In this document: positions 7,056-16,654 of the stretch, piece by piece
Layout of the letters: every line of letters begins with the position of its first letter
Position numbering within the stretch: the first letter of the stretch is position 1
Origin: Streptomyces longhuiensis
GTDB taxonomy: Bacteria; Actinomycetota; Actinomycetes; Streptomycetales; Streptomycetaceae
Direction of reading: 5' to 3'
Assembly (NCBI RefSeq): GCF_020616555.1
Contig: NZ_CP085173.1
Location: 4,790,001-4,854,000 of the forward strand
Length of the DNA stretch: 64,000 nt
Position numbers and translations under genes: made by a program
The notes under the pieces: model-generated
The model's database searches: none
What the model saw: only the letters and a program-made list of their open reading frames with translations
Told to the model about the DNA's origin: nothing

Positions 7056-9035
7056 ATGAGCGTTGACGGGCGGGACGAGCCACTCGAGAGCAGGGGTGCG
7101 AGCGGCACCGAGACCGGTGGGCTGCCCGCGCGGCAGGTGCCGAGCCAGGGCGGTCCACTCCGGGACGGGGCACCGGACTCCGCTCCGTCCGAGCCCTCGG
7201 TCCCCACGGCCCCCTCCGCGGCCCCGGGCGAGAACGTCTCCGACCCGAGCGTGCCGCAGCAGCGGGAGCACGGTGCGGACGCGGGAACCTCCGCCCTGCC
7301 GCCCCCGCGGGAAAAGCCTCCGGGGGAAACGCTTTCGGCGGACGCCGACCTGATCACCCGTATGCGGTCCGGCGACGACACCGCGTACGAGGAGCTGTAC
7401 CGCAGGCACTCGACCGCCGTCCGCCGTTACGCACGCACCTGCTGCCGGGACGGGCACACCGCCGACGACCTCACGGCCGAGGTGTTCGCGCGCATGCTCC
7501 AGGCCGTGCGCGGCGGCAGCGGGCCCGAGCACGCGGTGCGCGCCTATCTGCTGACCACTGTGCGCCGCGTCGCCGCGGGCTGGACGAAGTCGGCGAAGCG
7601 CGAGCACCTGGTCGAGGACTTCGCGGTGTTCGCCCAGCAGGCCGCCCGCTCCAGCGAGGTCTCCGACGACGACACGCTGGATCTCGGCGCCGACGTCCTC
7701 GCGATGCACGAGGCCGAGCAGTCCATGGCCATGCAGGCCTTCCGGTCCCTGCCCGAGCGCTGGCAGGCCGTCCTGTGGCACACGGAGGTCGAGGACGAGT
7801 CGCCCAGCGAGGTCGCCACGCTCTTCGGGCTCGACGCCAACGGCACGCGCGTGCTGGCCAAGCGCGCCCGCGAGGGCCTCAAGGAGGCGTACCTCCAGGC
7901 CCATGTGAGCACCACCCTCACCCAGGACGAGGAGTGCGCGCGCTACGCCGACCGGCTCGGCGCGTACGCCCGCGGCAGCCTGCGCACCCGGGCCGAACGC
8001 GGTCTGCGCAAGCACTTGGAGGAGTGCGCCAAGTGCCGTCTCGCCGCCGGTCAGATCAAGGAAGTCGCCAGCGGGATCCCGGGTGTCGTGCCGGTCGCGG
8101 TCATCGGCTGGTTCGGTGCCGCCGGGTACGCGAAGGTGGTCGCGCTCATCGGGGGCGGCGCCGCGGGTGCGGCGGGCGCCGGTGCGGCGGCCGCGGCGGG
8201 CGGCGGCTCCGGAGGGGCCGCGGGCGGTGGCGCCGCGGCGTCCGAGGGGCTCGGCGCGCCCGTGAAGGCGGGCATCGCGGCCGGCGTGGTCGCGGCCGGC
8301 GTGGCCGTGGCAGTGGCGATCGCCCTCGCGGGCGACCCGCAGAAACCCAAGCCGGAGGCGCACAAGGAGAAGCCTGCGGTCTCGCAGCCCATCGCCCCGC
8401 CGAAGCCCACGCCTCCCCCGAAGCCGAAGCCGAAGCCGAAACCCGAGCCGCCGGCCGCGCAGCCGACGCCTCCCCCCGAGCCCGCGCCGAAGCCGACCCC
8501 CACCCCGAAGCCGGCGCCGAAGCCCACGCCCGAGCCGACGCCGCCTCCGAGGCCGACACCCGAGCCCACCCCGAAGCCCACGCCTCCCCCGCCGCCCGCC
8601 CCGGCCGTCTACCAGCTGAATCAGCTGTCGTACGGCGGGATCGGCGACGGCACCAAGCCGGAGATCCGGCCGGGCGAGAGCAGCTGGGTGTGGCAGCGCT
8701 ACGGCCTGCGCGTCGCGGACAAGCAGTACGCGAACGGGGTCACCGTCCACGCGCACTCCTCCGTGACCATCGACCTCAACCGCAGCTGCACCGCGTACGA
8801 CGCCTTCGCCGGTGTCGACGACATGACGCTCGGCACGGGAGCGGTGCGGTTCTCCGTGTACGCGGACGGGGTGCGGCTGTGGAAGTCGCAGGTCCTCAGG
8901 GGTGGGGACCCGGCCGTTCCCGTTCATGTGAATCTCGCGGGACGCAAGGCGATCCGGCTGGTCACGGAGCCGCGGACGGCCTTCGACTCCCTCGCGGTCG
9001 GGGACTGGGCGGAGTCCCGTTTCACCTGCCGGTGA
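7056..9035 (+). CDS. Membrane-spanning ECF sigma factor fused to zf-HC2 and NPCBM domain
   Basis: A 659-residue single polypeptide combining parts normally on separate proteins. After a disordered leader (1-95), sigma region 2 lies near 105-175 (YEELYRRHSTAVRRYARTCC, DDLTAEVFARML) and region 4 near 222-280 (FRSLPERWQAVLWHTEV, ATLFGLDANGTRVLAKRARE). A zinc-finger anti-sigma motif follows (C294, H320, C324, C327; HLEECAKC). Then comes a Gly/Ala-rich hydrophobic stretch, a membrane helix near 405-426 (AGIAAGVVAAGVAVAVAIAL), a Pro/Lys-rich stalk of about 90 residues that could span the cell wall, and a C-terminal NPCBM-like carbohydrate-binding domain of about 140 residues (GVTVHAHSSVTIDLN). The likely topology is sigma inside, sugar sensor outside, so release would need proteolysis or direct transduction (inference). 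Fused ECF groups with such tails are known in actinobacteria. ATG 7056 chosen; a GTG-type start 8 codons earlier is weaker. Confidence 0.88.
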   Translation: MSVDGRDEPLESRGASGTETGGLPARQVPSQGGPLRDGAPDSAPSEPSVPTAPSAAPGENVSDPSVPQQREHGADAGTSALPPPREKPPGETLSADADLITRMRSGDDTAYEELYRRHSTAVRRYARTCCRDGHTADDLTAEVFARMLQAVRGGSGPEHAVRAYLLTTVRRVAAGWTKSAKREHLVEDFAVFAQQAARSSEVSDDDTLDLGADVLAMHEAEQSMAMQAFRSLPERWQAVLWHTEVEDESPSEVATLFGLDANGTRVLAKRAREGLKEAYLQAHVSTTLTQDEECARYADRLGAYARGSLRTRAERGLRKHLEECAKCRLAAGQIKEVASGIPGVVPVAVIGWFGAAGYAKVVALIGGGAAGAAGAGAAAAAGGGSGGAAGGGAAASEGLGAPVKAGIAAGVVAAGVAVAVAIALAGDPQKPKPEAHKEKPAVSQPIAPPKPTPPPKPKPKPKPEPPAAQPTPPPEPAPKPTPTPKPAPKPTPEPTPPPRPTPEPTPKPTPPPPPAPAVYQLNQLSYGGIGDGTKPEIRPGESSWVWQRYGLRVADKQYANGVTVHAHSSVTIDLNRSCTAYDAFAGVDDMTLGTGAVRFSVYADGVRLWKSQVLRGGDPAVPVHVNLAGRKAIRLVTEPRTAFDSLAVGDWAESRFTCR

Positions 9036-9060
9036 GCGTCCCCGGTCGAAGCGCGCGGCC

Positions 9061-12000
9061 CTAGTCGAAGTGGCGGACGCGTTCCGTCAGGAACGTGACC
9101 GTCTCGGCCGCCGTGTGGCCCGCCCCCGCGGCGCGCGCTTCGGCGTACCGGGTGGCGCCCAGCGCGGCGGCCGCCTCCGCCTCCAGCGCCTCGATCTCGG
9201 CGCGTTCGGGCTGGGGCCGCTCGGAGACGCCGCGCCAGCCGTCGGACGCGGCCACCACCCGTACCGCGCCCTCCGTGTCGCCCAGCTGGGCCAGGAAGAG
9301 CGCCCCCCGGCCCGCGAGTCCTGCGTTGACGCTCTCCGCGCAGCGGTTCTCGACCGCGTATCGCAGGGCGTCGGTGAGGACCGCGAGGCCGCACGCGGGC
9401 CCCGACTCGGCCGCCGTGATCCGCGCGTCGACGCCCCCGACCATCGCCGTGAACTGCGGCGGCGGGGTGCCGCGCGACGACTCCGTGGCCGCGTCGTCGC
9501 ACAACGCGCGGGCCCGCGCCACCTCGCCGTCCTCCACCGCCATCAGGGCGTTCAGCAGCAGCACGTACGCGTGAGGATCCGGCACCCCGTACCGGTCGGC
9601 CTCCCCGATCGCCTCGGCCAGGAGCCCGCGCGCCGCGTCGCGTTCGCCGGAGCGGTAGGCGATCTCCCCGAGCCGGGCGATGAGGAACGGCGCCTCCGCG
9701 TACGCGCCGACCTCGTACGCGAGACGCAGTGCCTCCTCGAACTCGCCCTTCGCCTCGTCGAACCGGCTGCGCGCGATCGCCGCCTCACCGGCCGCGCTGC
9801 ACACCTGGGCGCGCATCCACCGGTCCCCGACGCGGCGGCTGATGCTCCGCAGCTCGGCGACGTCGTCGTCGACGCCCGTGAGGTTGCCCGGTCCGTCGAC
9901 CGCCGTGTGCGTACGGAACATCAGGGTGACGCCGATCTCCCACTCGCCGCCGTACACCCGGCAGTTGGCGACGGCCTGGTCGAGGGCGGTCCTGACGTTC
10001 TCCGGGTTGTCCAGGAAGTGCACGGTGAACGGCCAGATGATGCCGGGGAAGCGTGCTCCCGCGGGCCCGGGCCGAGCGAAGGCGTCGCGCACCCGCATGA
10101 GGTATTCCCGGTCGGCCTCGCCCCGCAGGGCGCTCTCCGCTCTGGACTGGGCCACGAAGAAGATGTGCAGGAGGCGCAGCTCCATGAGCGGCCAGTACAG
10201 CGGGTCGTCCTCGTCCGCCAGGTCGTCCGCGGCGGGGAACGTCCGCCCTTCACGCGGGGGGACCCGGCAGCCGGACGGGGCCCGGCGGTCCGGGCCGTGC
10301 GGGCGGTGCGCCGGAAGCAGCTGCTCCAGGATGTGGCCGACCCACTCGGCGCCCTCCCTGCGGTAGTTGCGCAGCCACCAGAACCAGCCGGTGGAGAGGG
10401 CGAGTTCGACCGCGGACTCCGTGTCGCGGGTGACCGTGGAGCGGTGGAGCGCGGCGCGGAGGTTGTCGAGCTCCGTCTCCAGGCGCTCGATCCAGGGGAG
10501 TTGCTCGGCGGAGCGCAGGAGCGGGTCGGCCTTCTCGACGAGGGCGCGGAAGTAGGCGACGTGGCGTCGCTCGGCCTCGGTGCGCAGCTGTGGTGTCTCG
10601 GCGGCGCGCTCGGTCGCGTACTCGTGGATCGTCTCCAGCATCCGGTACCGCATGCTGCCGTCGCCCGGGGCGGCCACCAGGAGGGACTTGTCGACGAGCG
10701 CTCCGATCAGGTCGGATGCGGGTCCGGTGCAGACGGCCTCCGCGGCCTCCAGGTCCCAGCCGCCGGCGAAGACGGATGCCTCGCGCAGGACCGTGCGCTC
10801 CTGCTCGTCGAGGAGGTCCCAGGACCAGTCGACGACGGCGCGCAGGGTCTGCTGGCGCGGCAGTACGGTGCGGCTGCCGCTGGTCAGCAGGCGGAAGCGG
10901 TCGTCGAGCCGGTCCGCGATCTGGCGGGGGGTGAGGAGTCTGAGGCGGGCCGCGGCCAGCTCGATGGCGAGCGGCAGGCCGTCGAGGCGTCGGCAGATCT
11001 CGGCCACGGCCTCGGGGTCGCCGGTGATGTCGAAGTCGGGGCGCACGGCGCGGGCGCGCTCGGCGAACAGGCGGTGCGCGGGGTCGGGCGGCAGGGGTTC
11101 GACGGGGCGCACGGACTCGCCGGGCACGCCCAGGGGTTCGCGGCTGGTGGCGAGGACGGTGAGGCCGGGGCAGTGGGTGAGGAGGGTCTCGGCGAGCGCG
11201 GCCGCCGCGCCGATCACGTGTTCGCAGTTGTCGAGGATCAGGAGCAGGCTGCGCGCGGCGCAGTACTCGACGAGCAGCGCCACGGGGTCGTCCTGCGGCG
11301 CCGTGTGCTCGCTGGTCATCAGGACGGTCTCGCGCAGGCCGAGGGCGCTGACGACGGCGCCGGCCACGGCCTCGGGCTGGTCCAGCGGGGCGAGCTCGGC
11401 GAGCCAGGCGCGGGGGTGTTCGGCGGCAGCTTCCTCGGCGAGGCGGGTCTTGCCGGAGCCGCCGGGTCCGGTGAGCGTGACGAGGCGGGCGGCTCTCAGG
11501 TCGGAGCGGATGGCGTCGAGTTCGGGTTCCCGGCCGACGAACGAGTTGAGGCGTGGCCGCAGATTGCCGTCGCGCTGCGGCTGCCGGGGTGGCGCCGGGC
11601 GGCCGGAGTCGCGGGCGGGGTCGAGCAGGTCGGCGTACAGGGCGGCCAGTTCGGGTCCGGGGTCCGCGCCGAGGCCGTCGGCGAGAGTGCGACGGGCCGT
11701 CTCGTAGGCGGCGAGCGCGTCGGCGCCGCGGCCCGCGTCGCGCAGGGCGCGGATGAGCAGGGCGTGCAGCGGCTCGTCGTACGGGTGGGCGTGCGTGAGT
11801 TCGGTCAGCTCCGGTACGACGTCCGCGGCGCGGCCGAGTTGCAGATCGGCCGCCACGCGCGCGCGTGCCGCTTCGAGGCGCTGGGCCTCGGGGCGGGTCG
11901 CGGCGGTGCGGTCGGCGAGGTCGGCGAGTGCGGGCCCGCGCCACAGGGCGAGCCCGTCGCGCAGGGCGCGGGAGGCGGTCGCCGGGTCGTGTGCCGTGAG

Positions 12001-12333
12001 CGCGGCCGTGCCCTCGCGGGCGAGGCGCTCGAAGACGTACAGGTCCACGTCCTCGGGTCGGGCGGCGAGGCGGTAGCCGCCGCCCGCCTCCGATGTGACG
12101 GCGTCCTTGCCGAGGGCGCGGCGGAGCCGGCCGACGAGGGCCTGGAGGGCGGCGGTCGCGTCGGCCGGTGGCTCGTCGGCCCATACGTCGTCGATGAGCG
12201 TGTCCGCGGGGGCGGTTCGGCCGGCGTGCAGCGCGAGCGACGTGAGCAGGGCGCGCAGCCGCTGTCCGCCCACGGGCAGGGGAGTGCCTTGATCGTCGTA
12301 CGCCTCGGTGACGCCCAGAATTCGGTACCGCAC
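9061..12333 (-). CDS. AfsR/SARP-type regulator with BTAD and NB-ARC ATPase domains
   Basis: A large 1090-residue regulator. The N-terminus is an OmpR-like winged-helix DNA-binding domain (residues 1-90), followed by the bacterial transcriptional activator domain (95-240, YVFERLAREG ... ETARRTLADGLGADPGPEL). A P-loop ATPase of the NB-ARC/STAND type follows, with GPGGSGKT at 289-296 and LLLILDNCEH as Walker B. The C-terminal third is helical, alanine-rich and TPR-like (AAGEAAIARSRFDEAKGEFEEALRLAYEVG). These proteins activate secondary-metabolism or developmental genes and are gated by nucleotide. GTG at 12333 is the only start that gives a complete DNA-binding domain. The neighbouring cyclase-like gene, on the same strand 72 bases upstream, is an obvious candidate target or partner but there is no biosynthetic cluster here. 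Confidence 0.9.
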   Translation of the reverse strand: MRYRILGVTEAYDDQGTPLPVGGQRLRALLTSLALHAGRTAPADTLIDDVWADEPPADATAALQALVGRLRRALGKDAVTSEAGGGYRLAARPEDVDLYVFERLAREGTAALTAHDPATASRALRDGLALWRGPALADLADRTAATRPEAQRLEAARARVAADLQLGRAADVVPELTELTHAHPYDEPLHALLIRALRDAGRGADALAAYETARRTLADGLGADPGPELAALYADLLDPARDSGRPAPPRQPQRDGNLRPRLNSFVGREPELDAIRSDLRAARLVTLTGPGGSGKTRLAEEAAAEHPRAWLAELAPLDQPEAVAGAVVSALGLRETVLMTSEHTAPQDDPVALLVEYCAARSLLLILDNCEHVIGAAAALAETLLTHCPGLTVLATSREPLGVPGESVRPVEPLPPDPAHRLFAERARAVRPDFDITGDPEAVAEICRRLDGLPLAIELAAARLRLLTPRQIADRLDDRFRLLTSGSRTVLPRQQTLRAVVDWSWDLLDEQERTVLREASVFAGGWDLEAAEAVCTGPASDLIGALVDKSLLVAAPGDGSMRYRMLETIHEYATERAAETPQLRTEAERRHVAYFRALVEKADPLLRSAEQLPWIERLETELDNLRAALHRSTVTRDTESAVELALSTGWFWWLRNYRREGAEWVGHILEQLLPAHRPHGPDRRAPSGCRVPPREGRTFPAADDLADEDDPLYWPLMELRLLHIFFVAQSRAESALRGEADREYLMRVRDAFARPGPAGARFPGIIWPFTVHFLDNPENVRTALDQAVANCRVYGGEWEIGVTLMFRTHTAVDGPGNLTGVDDDVAELRSISRRVGDRWMRAQVCSAAGEAAIARSRFDEAKGEFEEALRLAYEVGAYAEAPFLIARLGEIAYRSGERDAARGLLAEAIGEADRYGVPDPHAYVLLLNALMAVEDGEVARARALCDDAATESSRGTPPPQFTAMVGGVDARITAAESGPACGLAVLTDALRYAVENRCAESVNAGLAGRGALFLAQLGDTEGAVRVVAASDGWRGVSERPQPERAEIEALEAEAAAALGATRYAEARAAGAGHTAAETVTFLTERVRHFD

Positions 12334-12405
12334 GGGTCCATTCTCACGGGTGGGGCGGCCTCAGTCGCGCGGATTCCGGTTCGGGGGTGCCGGGGATGCG
12401 GCTCT

Positions 12406-14511
12406 TCAGCGCCCGGCGCCCAGCGCGCCCCGCTGCGGTGCGACGCTCCCCGTGGGGACGGCGCGCTGGCGGGCCGGGGTGCCGGTCCAGCAGGTGCCGC
12501 GGCGGGCGATGAGGCGGCGCAGCCAGAGTTCGAGGGAGACCAGGTCGGCGAGGCCGTCCAGCGGCAGGGGTTCGCCGTCGGCCGCCGCGCGCAGGGCCTT
12601 GCGGACGACGCGGGCCTCGATCAGGCCGGTCTGGGCGAGGAGCGGGGTGTCGAAGAGCTGGATGAGGTGGTCGGCGGAGACGCGCAGGCCGGTGCGGGCC
12701 GCCGCGGCGGACGACGCGTGCGAGGGGGCGCCCCAGCCGGCGGGGAGTTCGCTGACGCCGGCGCCTTCGAGGACGGCGCGCAGGATGTCGGCGCGGGCGC
12801 CGGGCCGCACGCGGAGCGCCTCGGGGAGGGCGCGGGAGGCGCGGACGACCTGGTTGTCGAGGAAGGGGGCGTGCAGGCGCTGGAAGCGGACCTCGGCGGC
12901 CTGTTCGAGGACGCGTAGGTCGGCCGCGTGGCGGGCGAGGGCGGCGCGGGCCCGGAAGGCGCCGGGCCGCTGCCCGGGTCCCGGCCCCGGACGCGTCGCG
13001 CCGTCCTGGAGGCGAACCGATACTTCAGCGAGGGCCTCGCCCGTCAGCCAGCGCGCGGCGGGCCCCGGTCTCGCCCACGCGAGGGCCGCGAGCGATGCGC
13101 CGACGGCGCCCGCCTCACCGCCCGGATCCTCGAAGTTCCGCTGCAACAGCCGCTCCGCGAGGCTTTCGACGCCCGCTCTGTACGGCGTGCGGGCCAGTTT
13201 GCGCGCCGCGCCGTACACGCGCGCGGGCACCAGCACGGAGCCGCCGTCCGCCTTGGCGAGCGCGGCGACCGGCTTGACCATGTGGCGCCGGCGCCGGTCC
13301 ATGAGGAGGTCGGCGAGGCGGGCCGGGTGCGCGTCGAGGACCTGGCGGGCGCCGTAGCCGGTGAAGTGGTCGGCGCTGCCCGACAGCAGGCGCGCGCGGT
13401 GGCGGGCGGCGGTGATCAGGGAGGGGCCGGGCTCGTCGGTGAGGGGGCCGTCCAACTCGGCGTAGGGGAGCGCCTCTTCGCCCGCGGTGACGACGACGTG
13501 GTGCAGCCGCGGGTTCGCGGCGATGGCGCCCGCGCGCTGGAGTTCGGCCTCGCGCCCTTCGGCGCCCGCGGACAGGTCGTTGAAGGTGACGGCGAGGAGG
13601 CGCTCGCCCGCGCCCGTGCCGTGGCCGAGGACCGTGCCGGGCAGTCCGGGCAGGCCGGCCGCGAGCAGCGCGAGTGTGCCGGACGCGGGTCCTCCGGAGA
13701 GGTCGGCGCCGATGCCGGGCACGGGCATGCCGCGGGCGGCGCGCCGCTCGGCGGGGCCCATGCCGGGGACGGGCCCCGGGTCGATGTCGGCGCCGGGGAC
13801 GTGCCGGGGCGCGGCGAGCCGGGCGCGTACGGCCTCGACGAGCGCGTCGCGCAGGGCGTCCACCGCGCCGGCCGGGTCGGCGGAGGGGGCGGCGACGGCG
13901 AGCGACGCGACCGGTTCGTAGCCGGCGATCTCGCGGGCACCGGCGCGCAGGATCAGCGCGTGGCCCGGCGGGATGCGGCGTACGCCCTGGTACGGCGTCG
14001 AGTCGTGCAGCGCCTCGGGCACGTCGGGGGCGGCGAGCAGGGCGGCGAGATGGCCGATGTCGAGGTGGGCCTCGATGAGGTCGGCGAGCGGCAGGGCGGC
14101 TGTCGCGTACGCGGTGCCGCCGGCCCAGGGCGTGTAGAACACGGGCCGTGCGCCCGCGAGATCGCCGGCGACCATGAGGCGCCTGCCGACCTGGACGACG
14201 GCGGTGTAGCTGCCGGACCAGGCGGTGAGGTGGCGCAGGGCGCCCCCGCGCGCGGCGAACAGGCCGACCCGCAGCTGCTCGTCGGAGGCGCCGCAGGTGC
14301 CGAGTACGGCGATACGGGTCTGCTCGTCGGCGCTGACGATCCGGACCTCGTCCGGGCGCCAGTCGCCGACCGCCCACAGCGGGTCGGGGTCACCCCACAG
14401 GAGCTGGGAGCCCACGGGATGGACGGTCTCACCGTCGGGTCCGGTCGAGCCCGCGGACCCGAACCGCACGGGCCCGGCGGCGGTACTGCTCCACCCCACC
14501 AACCACCGCAT
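12406..14511 (-). CDS. Orphan asparagine-synthetase / lasso-cyclase-like protein
   Basis: A 701-residue protein with the two-domain plan of class B asparagine synthetase as modified in lasso-peptide cyclases. The N-terminal class II glutaminase-type domain (about 1-200) starts MRWLVGWSS and lacks the catalytic Cys2, as in cyclases of the McjC type. The C-terminal ATP-pyrophosphatase-like domain carries ADLSGGPASGTLALLAAG where the PP-loop would normally read SGGxDS; the acidic residue is replaced by Ala. Near the C-terminus is FLDNQVVRASRALPEALR, matching the conserved FLD segment of this family. ATG 14511 follows GGAGG at good spacing. There is no precursor peptide, RRE protein or transglutaminase-like protease nearby. 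Function is therefore unknown; the family relationship is fairly secure, the substrate is not. Confidence 0.75.
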   Translation of the reverse strand: MRWLVGWSSTAAGPVRFGSAGSTGPDGETVHPVGSQLLWGDPDPLWAVGDWRPDEVRIVSADEQTRIAVLGTCGASDEQLRVGLFAARGGALRHLTAWSGSYTAVVQVGRRLMVAGDLAGARPVFYTPWAGGTAYATAALPLADLIEAHLDIGHLAALLAAPDVPEALHDSTPYQGVRRIPPGHALILRAGAREIAGYEPVASLAVAAPSADPAGAVDALRDALVEAVRARLAAPRHVPGADIDPGPVPGMGPAERRAARGMPVPGIGADLSGGPASGTLALLAAGLPGLPGTVLGHGTGAGERLLAVTFNDLSAGAEGREAELQRAGAIAANPRLHHVVVTAGEEALPYAELDGPLTDEPGPSLITAARHRARLLSGSADHFTGYGARQVLDAHPARLADLLMDRRRRHMVKPVAALAKADGGSVLVPARVYGAARKLARTPYRAGVESLAERLLQRNFEDPGGEAGAVGASLAALAWARPGPAARWLTGEALAEVSVRLQDGATRPGPGPGQRPGAFRARAALARHAADLRVLEQAAEVRFQRLHAPFLDNQVVRASRALPEALRVRPGARADILRAVLEGAGVSELPAGWGAPSHASSAAAARTGLRVSADHLIQLFDTPLLAQTGLIEARVVRKALRAAADGEPLPLDGLADLVSLELWLRRLIARRGTCWTGTPARQRAVPTGSVAPQRGALGAGR

Positions 14512-15124
14512 CGCCGCCTCCACAGGCTGTGGACAGAACCTCGTCAGAAGGAATCAGAGGAAATCACAGGAACAGAGTCCCCATGCTGCCACGAAGGAGG
14601 CGTGCGGGAGAGGCGACGGGGCGGCACGCGCGCCACCGAATGCGCCCCTTTCGAGCGGTAGTTGAACCCCCCGGGGACCGCGCGGGGGCATCGGTGACGC
14701 CGTACGGCACCATCGATATTCGGCCAAATCGGCCGTGGATGGCCAGACCTGTGCACACCACATCGGCCACGGCGCACAACGCACAGTCCGGGAGGCGCCC
14801 TTCACCTCCCGGACCGGTCCGCCACCCGCGGGGATGAAGGCGGCGGTATCCCCCAGCCCGCTGGATCCAGTACAGCGGGCCGACCCACGCACCATCATGG
14901 AAGCGCTCGCCCCGTGGCCGCAGAAGAGCGCACGTACAGGCGCACGGCCACACGGGCGGAGCACACCGCGCCGGCACCGCCCCGGGCACGCACTCCCGTA
15001 CGGACAATATTCCCGCCATCCGGAACTATGCCCCTTAACGCTTGGGATCCGGCGAACTACGCTGGGTGTACGAATGCCGCGCGGTTATGCCACCGCGGCA
15101 GCCGGCTGTGTCGAGGGGTGGCGC
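14512..15124. promoter_or_regulatory. Divergent intergenic region with two stem-loops
   Basis: About 600 bases without a supported gene separate two divergent genes. Two strong inverted repeats are visible: a 10-base-arm hairpin (GTCCGGGAGG at 14786-14795 pairing with CCTCCCGGAC at 14805-14814) and an 8-base-arm hairpin (GCCCGCTG at 14856-14863 with CAGCGGGC at 14873-14880). Neither has a U-run. They lie 245-340 bases ahead of the sporulation-type gene and may belong to a long 5' leader or to operators. Confidence 0.45.
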
Positions 15125-16552
15125 ATGTCCAGGGAGCAACGCGGGCCGAACGAGAAACTCGGCACCGTTCTCGCCCTCGCGGGAATCAGCAACGCAGGCC
15201 TGGCGCGGCGCGTCAACGACCTTGGCGCCCAGCGCGGTCTGACGCTTCGCTACGACAAGACCTCGGTCGCCCGCTGGGTCTCCAAGGGCATGGTGCCGCA
15301 GGGCGCGGCGCCGCACCTCATCGCCGCCGCCATCGGCCAGAAGCTGGGCCGCCCCGTGCCGCTGCACGAGATCGGCCTGGCGGACGCGGACCCCGCGCCC
15401 GAAGTGGGCCTCGCCTTCCCGCGCGACGTGGGGGCGGCGGTGAAGTCGGCGACGGAGCTGTACCGCCTCGACCTCGCGGGCCGCCGCACGGGCGGCGGCA
15501 TCTGGCAGTCGCTGGCCGGGTCCTTCGCGGTGAGCGCGTACGCCACGCCCGCGTCGAGATGGCTGATAACGCCGGCCGACTCGTCGGTGGCACGCGACGC
15601 CCAACCGCTGGAGAGCGGCGGGGACAACACCCCCCAGAAGGTCGGCCACAGCGACGTCCGGAAGCTGCGCGAGGCGGCCGAGGACGCGCGGCGCTGGGAC
15701 TCCAAGTACGGGGGCGGCGACTGGCGTTCGTCGATGGTCCCCGAGTGTCTGCGGGTCGAGGCGGCCCCGCTGCTGCTCGGTGCCTACTCGGACGACGTGG
15801 GGCGCGCCCTGTTCGGGGCGAGCGCCGAACTGACGCGCCTGGCCGGGTGGATGGCGTTCGACACGGGCCAGCAGGAGGCGGCGCAGCGGTACTACATCCA
15901 GGCGCTGCGGCTCGCGCGCGCCGCGGCGGACGTGCCCCTGGGGGGCTACGTGCTGGCGTCGATGTCGCTCCAGGCGACGTACCGCGGGTTCGGCGACGAA
16001 GGAGTTGACCTGGCGCAGGCCGCCCTGGAGCGCAACCGCGGACTCGCCACTGCCAGGACGATGAGCTTCTTCCGGCTCGTGGAAGCACGCGCACACGCGC
16101 GCGCCGGTGACGCGCATGCCGCGGGGGCCTCGCTGCGGGCCGCGGAGGGCTGGCTGGAGCGGGCGCGCGACGGGGACCACGACCCGTCGTGGCTCGGCTT
16201 CTACTCGTACGACCGCTTCGCCGCCGACGCGGCCGAGTGCTACCGCGACCTGAAGGCACCCCGCCAGGTGCGGCGCTTCACGGAGCAGGCCCTGTCGAAG
16301 CCCACGGAGGAGTTCGTGCGCTCCCACGGGTTACGCCTCGTGGTGTCGGCGGTCGCCGAGCTGGAGTCGGGGAACCTGGACGCGGCGTGCGAGCAGGGCA
16401 CACGCGCGCTGGAGGTGGCGGGGCGGATCTCGTCGGCCCGGACCACCGAGTACGTGAAGGACCTGCTGCACCGCCTCGAGCCGTACGGGGACGAGCCGCG
16501 CGTGGTGGAGCTGCGGGAGAGGGCGAGGCCGCTCCTGATGGCCCCGGCGTAG
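15125..16552 (+). CDS. Sporulation-associated / NsdA-like regulatory protein
   Basis: A 475-residue cytoplasmic protein of a family common in Streptomyces and associated with control of sporulation and antibiotic production (from memory, Orf1590 of S. griseus and NsdA belong here). The N-terminus looks like a helix-turn-helix-type module ([20 protein letters not shown], then [17 protein letters not shown]). The central and C-terminal parts are helical and TPR-like ([39 protein letters not shown]). ATG 15125 follows GAGGGGTGG; an ATG at 15074 with GGGTG upstream could add 17 residues. It diverges from the cyclase-like gene. No catalytic residues are visible, so it probably acts through DNA or protein binding. 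Confidence 0.75.
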   Translation: MSREQRGPNEKLGTVLALAGISNAGLARRVNDLGAQRGLTLRYDKTSVARWVSKGMVPQGAAPHLIAAAIGQKLGRPVPLHEIGLADADPAPEVGLAFPRDVGAAVKSATELYRLDLAGRRTGGGIWQSLAGSFAVSAYATPASRWLITPADSSVARDAQPLESGGDNTPQKVGHSDVRKLREAAEDARRWDSKYGGGDWRSSMVPECLRVEAAPLLLGAYSDDVGRALFGASAELTRLAGWMAFDTGQQEAAQRYYIQALRLARAAADVPLGGYVLASMSLQATYRGFGDEGVDLAQAALERNRGLATARTMSFFRLVEARAHARAGDAHAAGASLRAAEGWLERARDGDHDPSWLGFYSYDRFAADAAECYRDLKAPRQVRRFTEQALSKPTEEFVRSHGLRLVVSAVAELESGNLDAACEQGTRALEVAGRISSARTTEYVKDLLHRLEPYGDEPRVVELRERARPLLMAPA

Positions 16553-16654
16553 GGCAGCGGTGTGAAGGAACCGGTGCAGCCGAACGTCTACCGCCCGGGT
16601 TTGAACGCGTTGTCAGTGGCGCAGTGCAGTATCGGGGGCGGGAGGTGAGGCACG

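Noticed and set aside
9070..12918. Very long plus-strand open frame opposite the AfsR-like regulator
   Set aside because: It is an antisense shadow of extreme third-position GC; its translation is Arg/Gly/Ala-biased with no domain, whereas the minus strand encodes clear BTAD and P-loop domains.
12406..14511. Lasso-peptide biosynthetic cluster
   Set aside because: I looked for a precursor peptide, an RRE protein, a transglutaminase-like protease and an exporter on both sides and found none.
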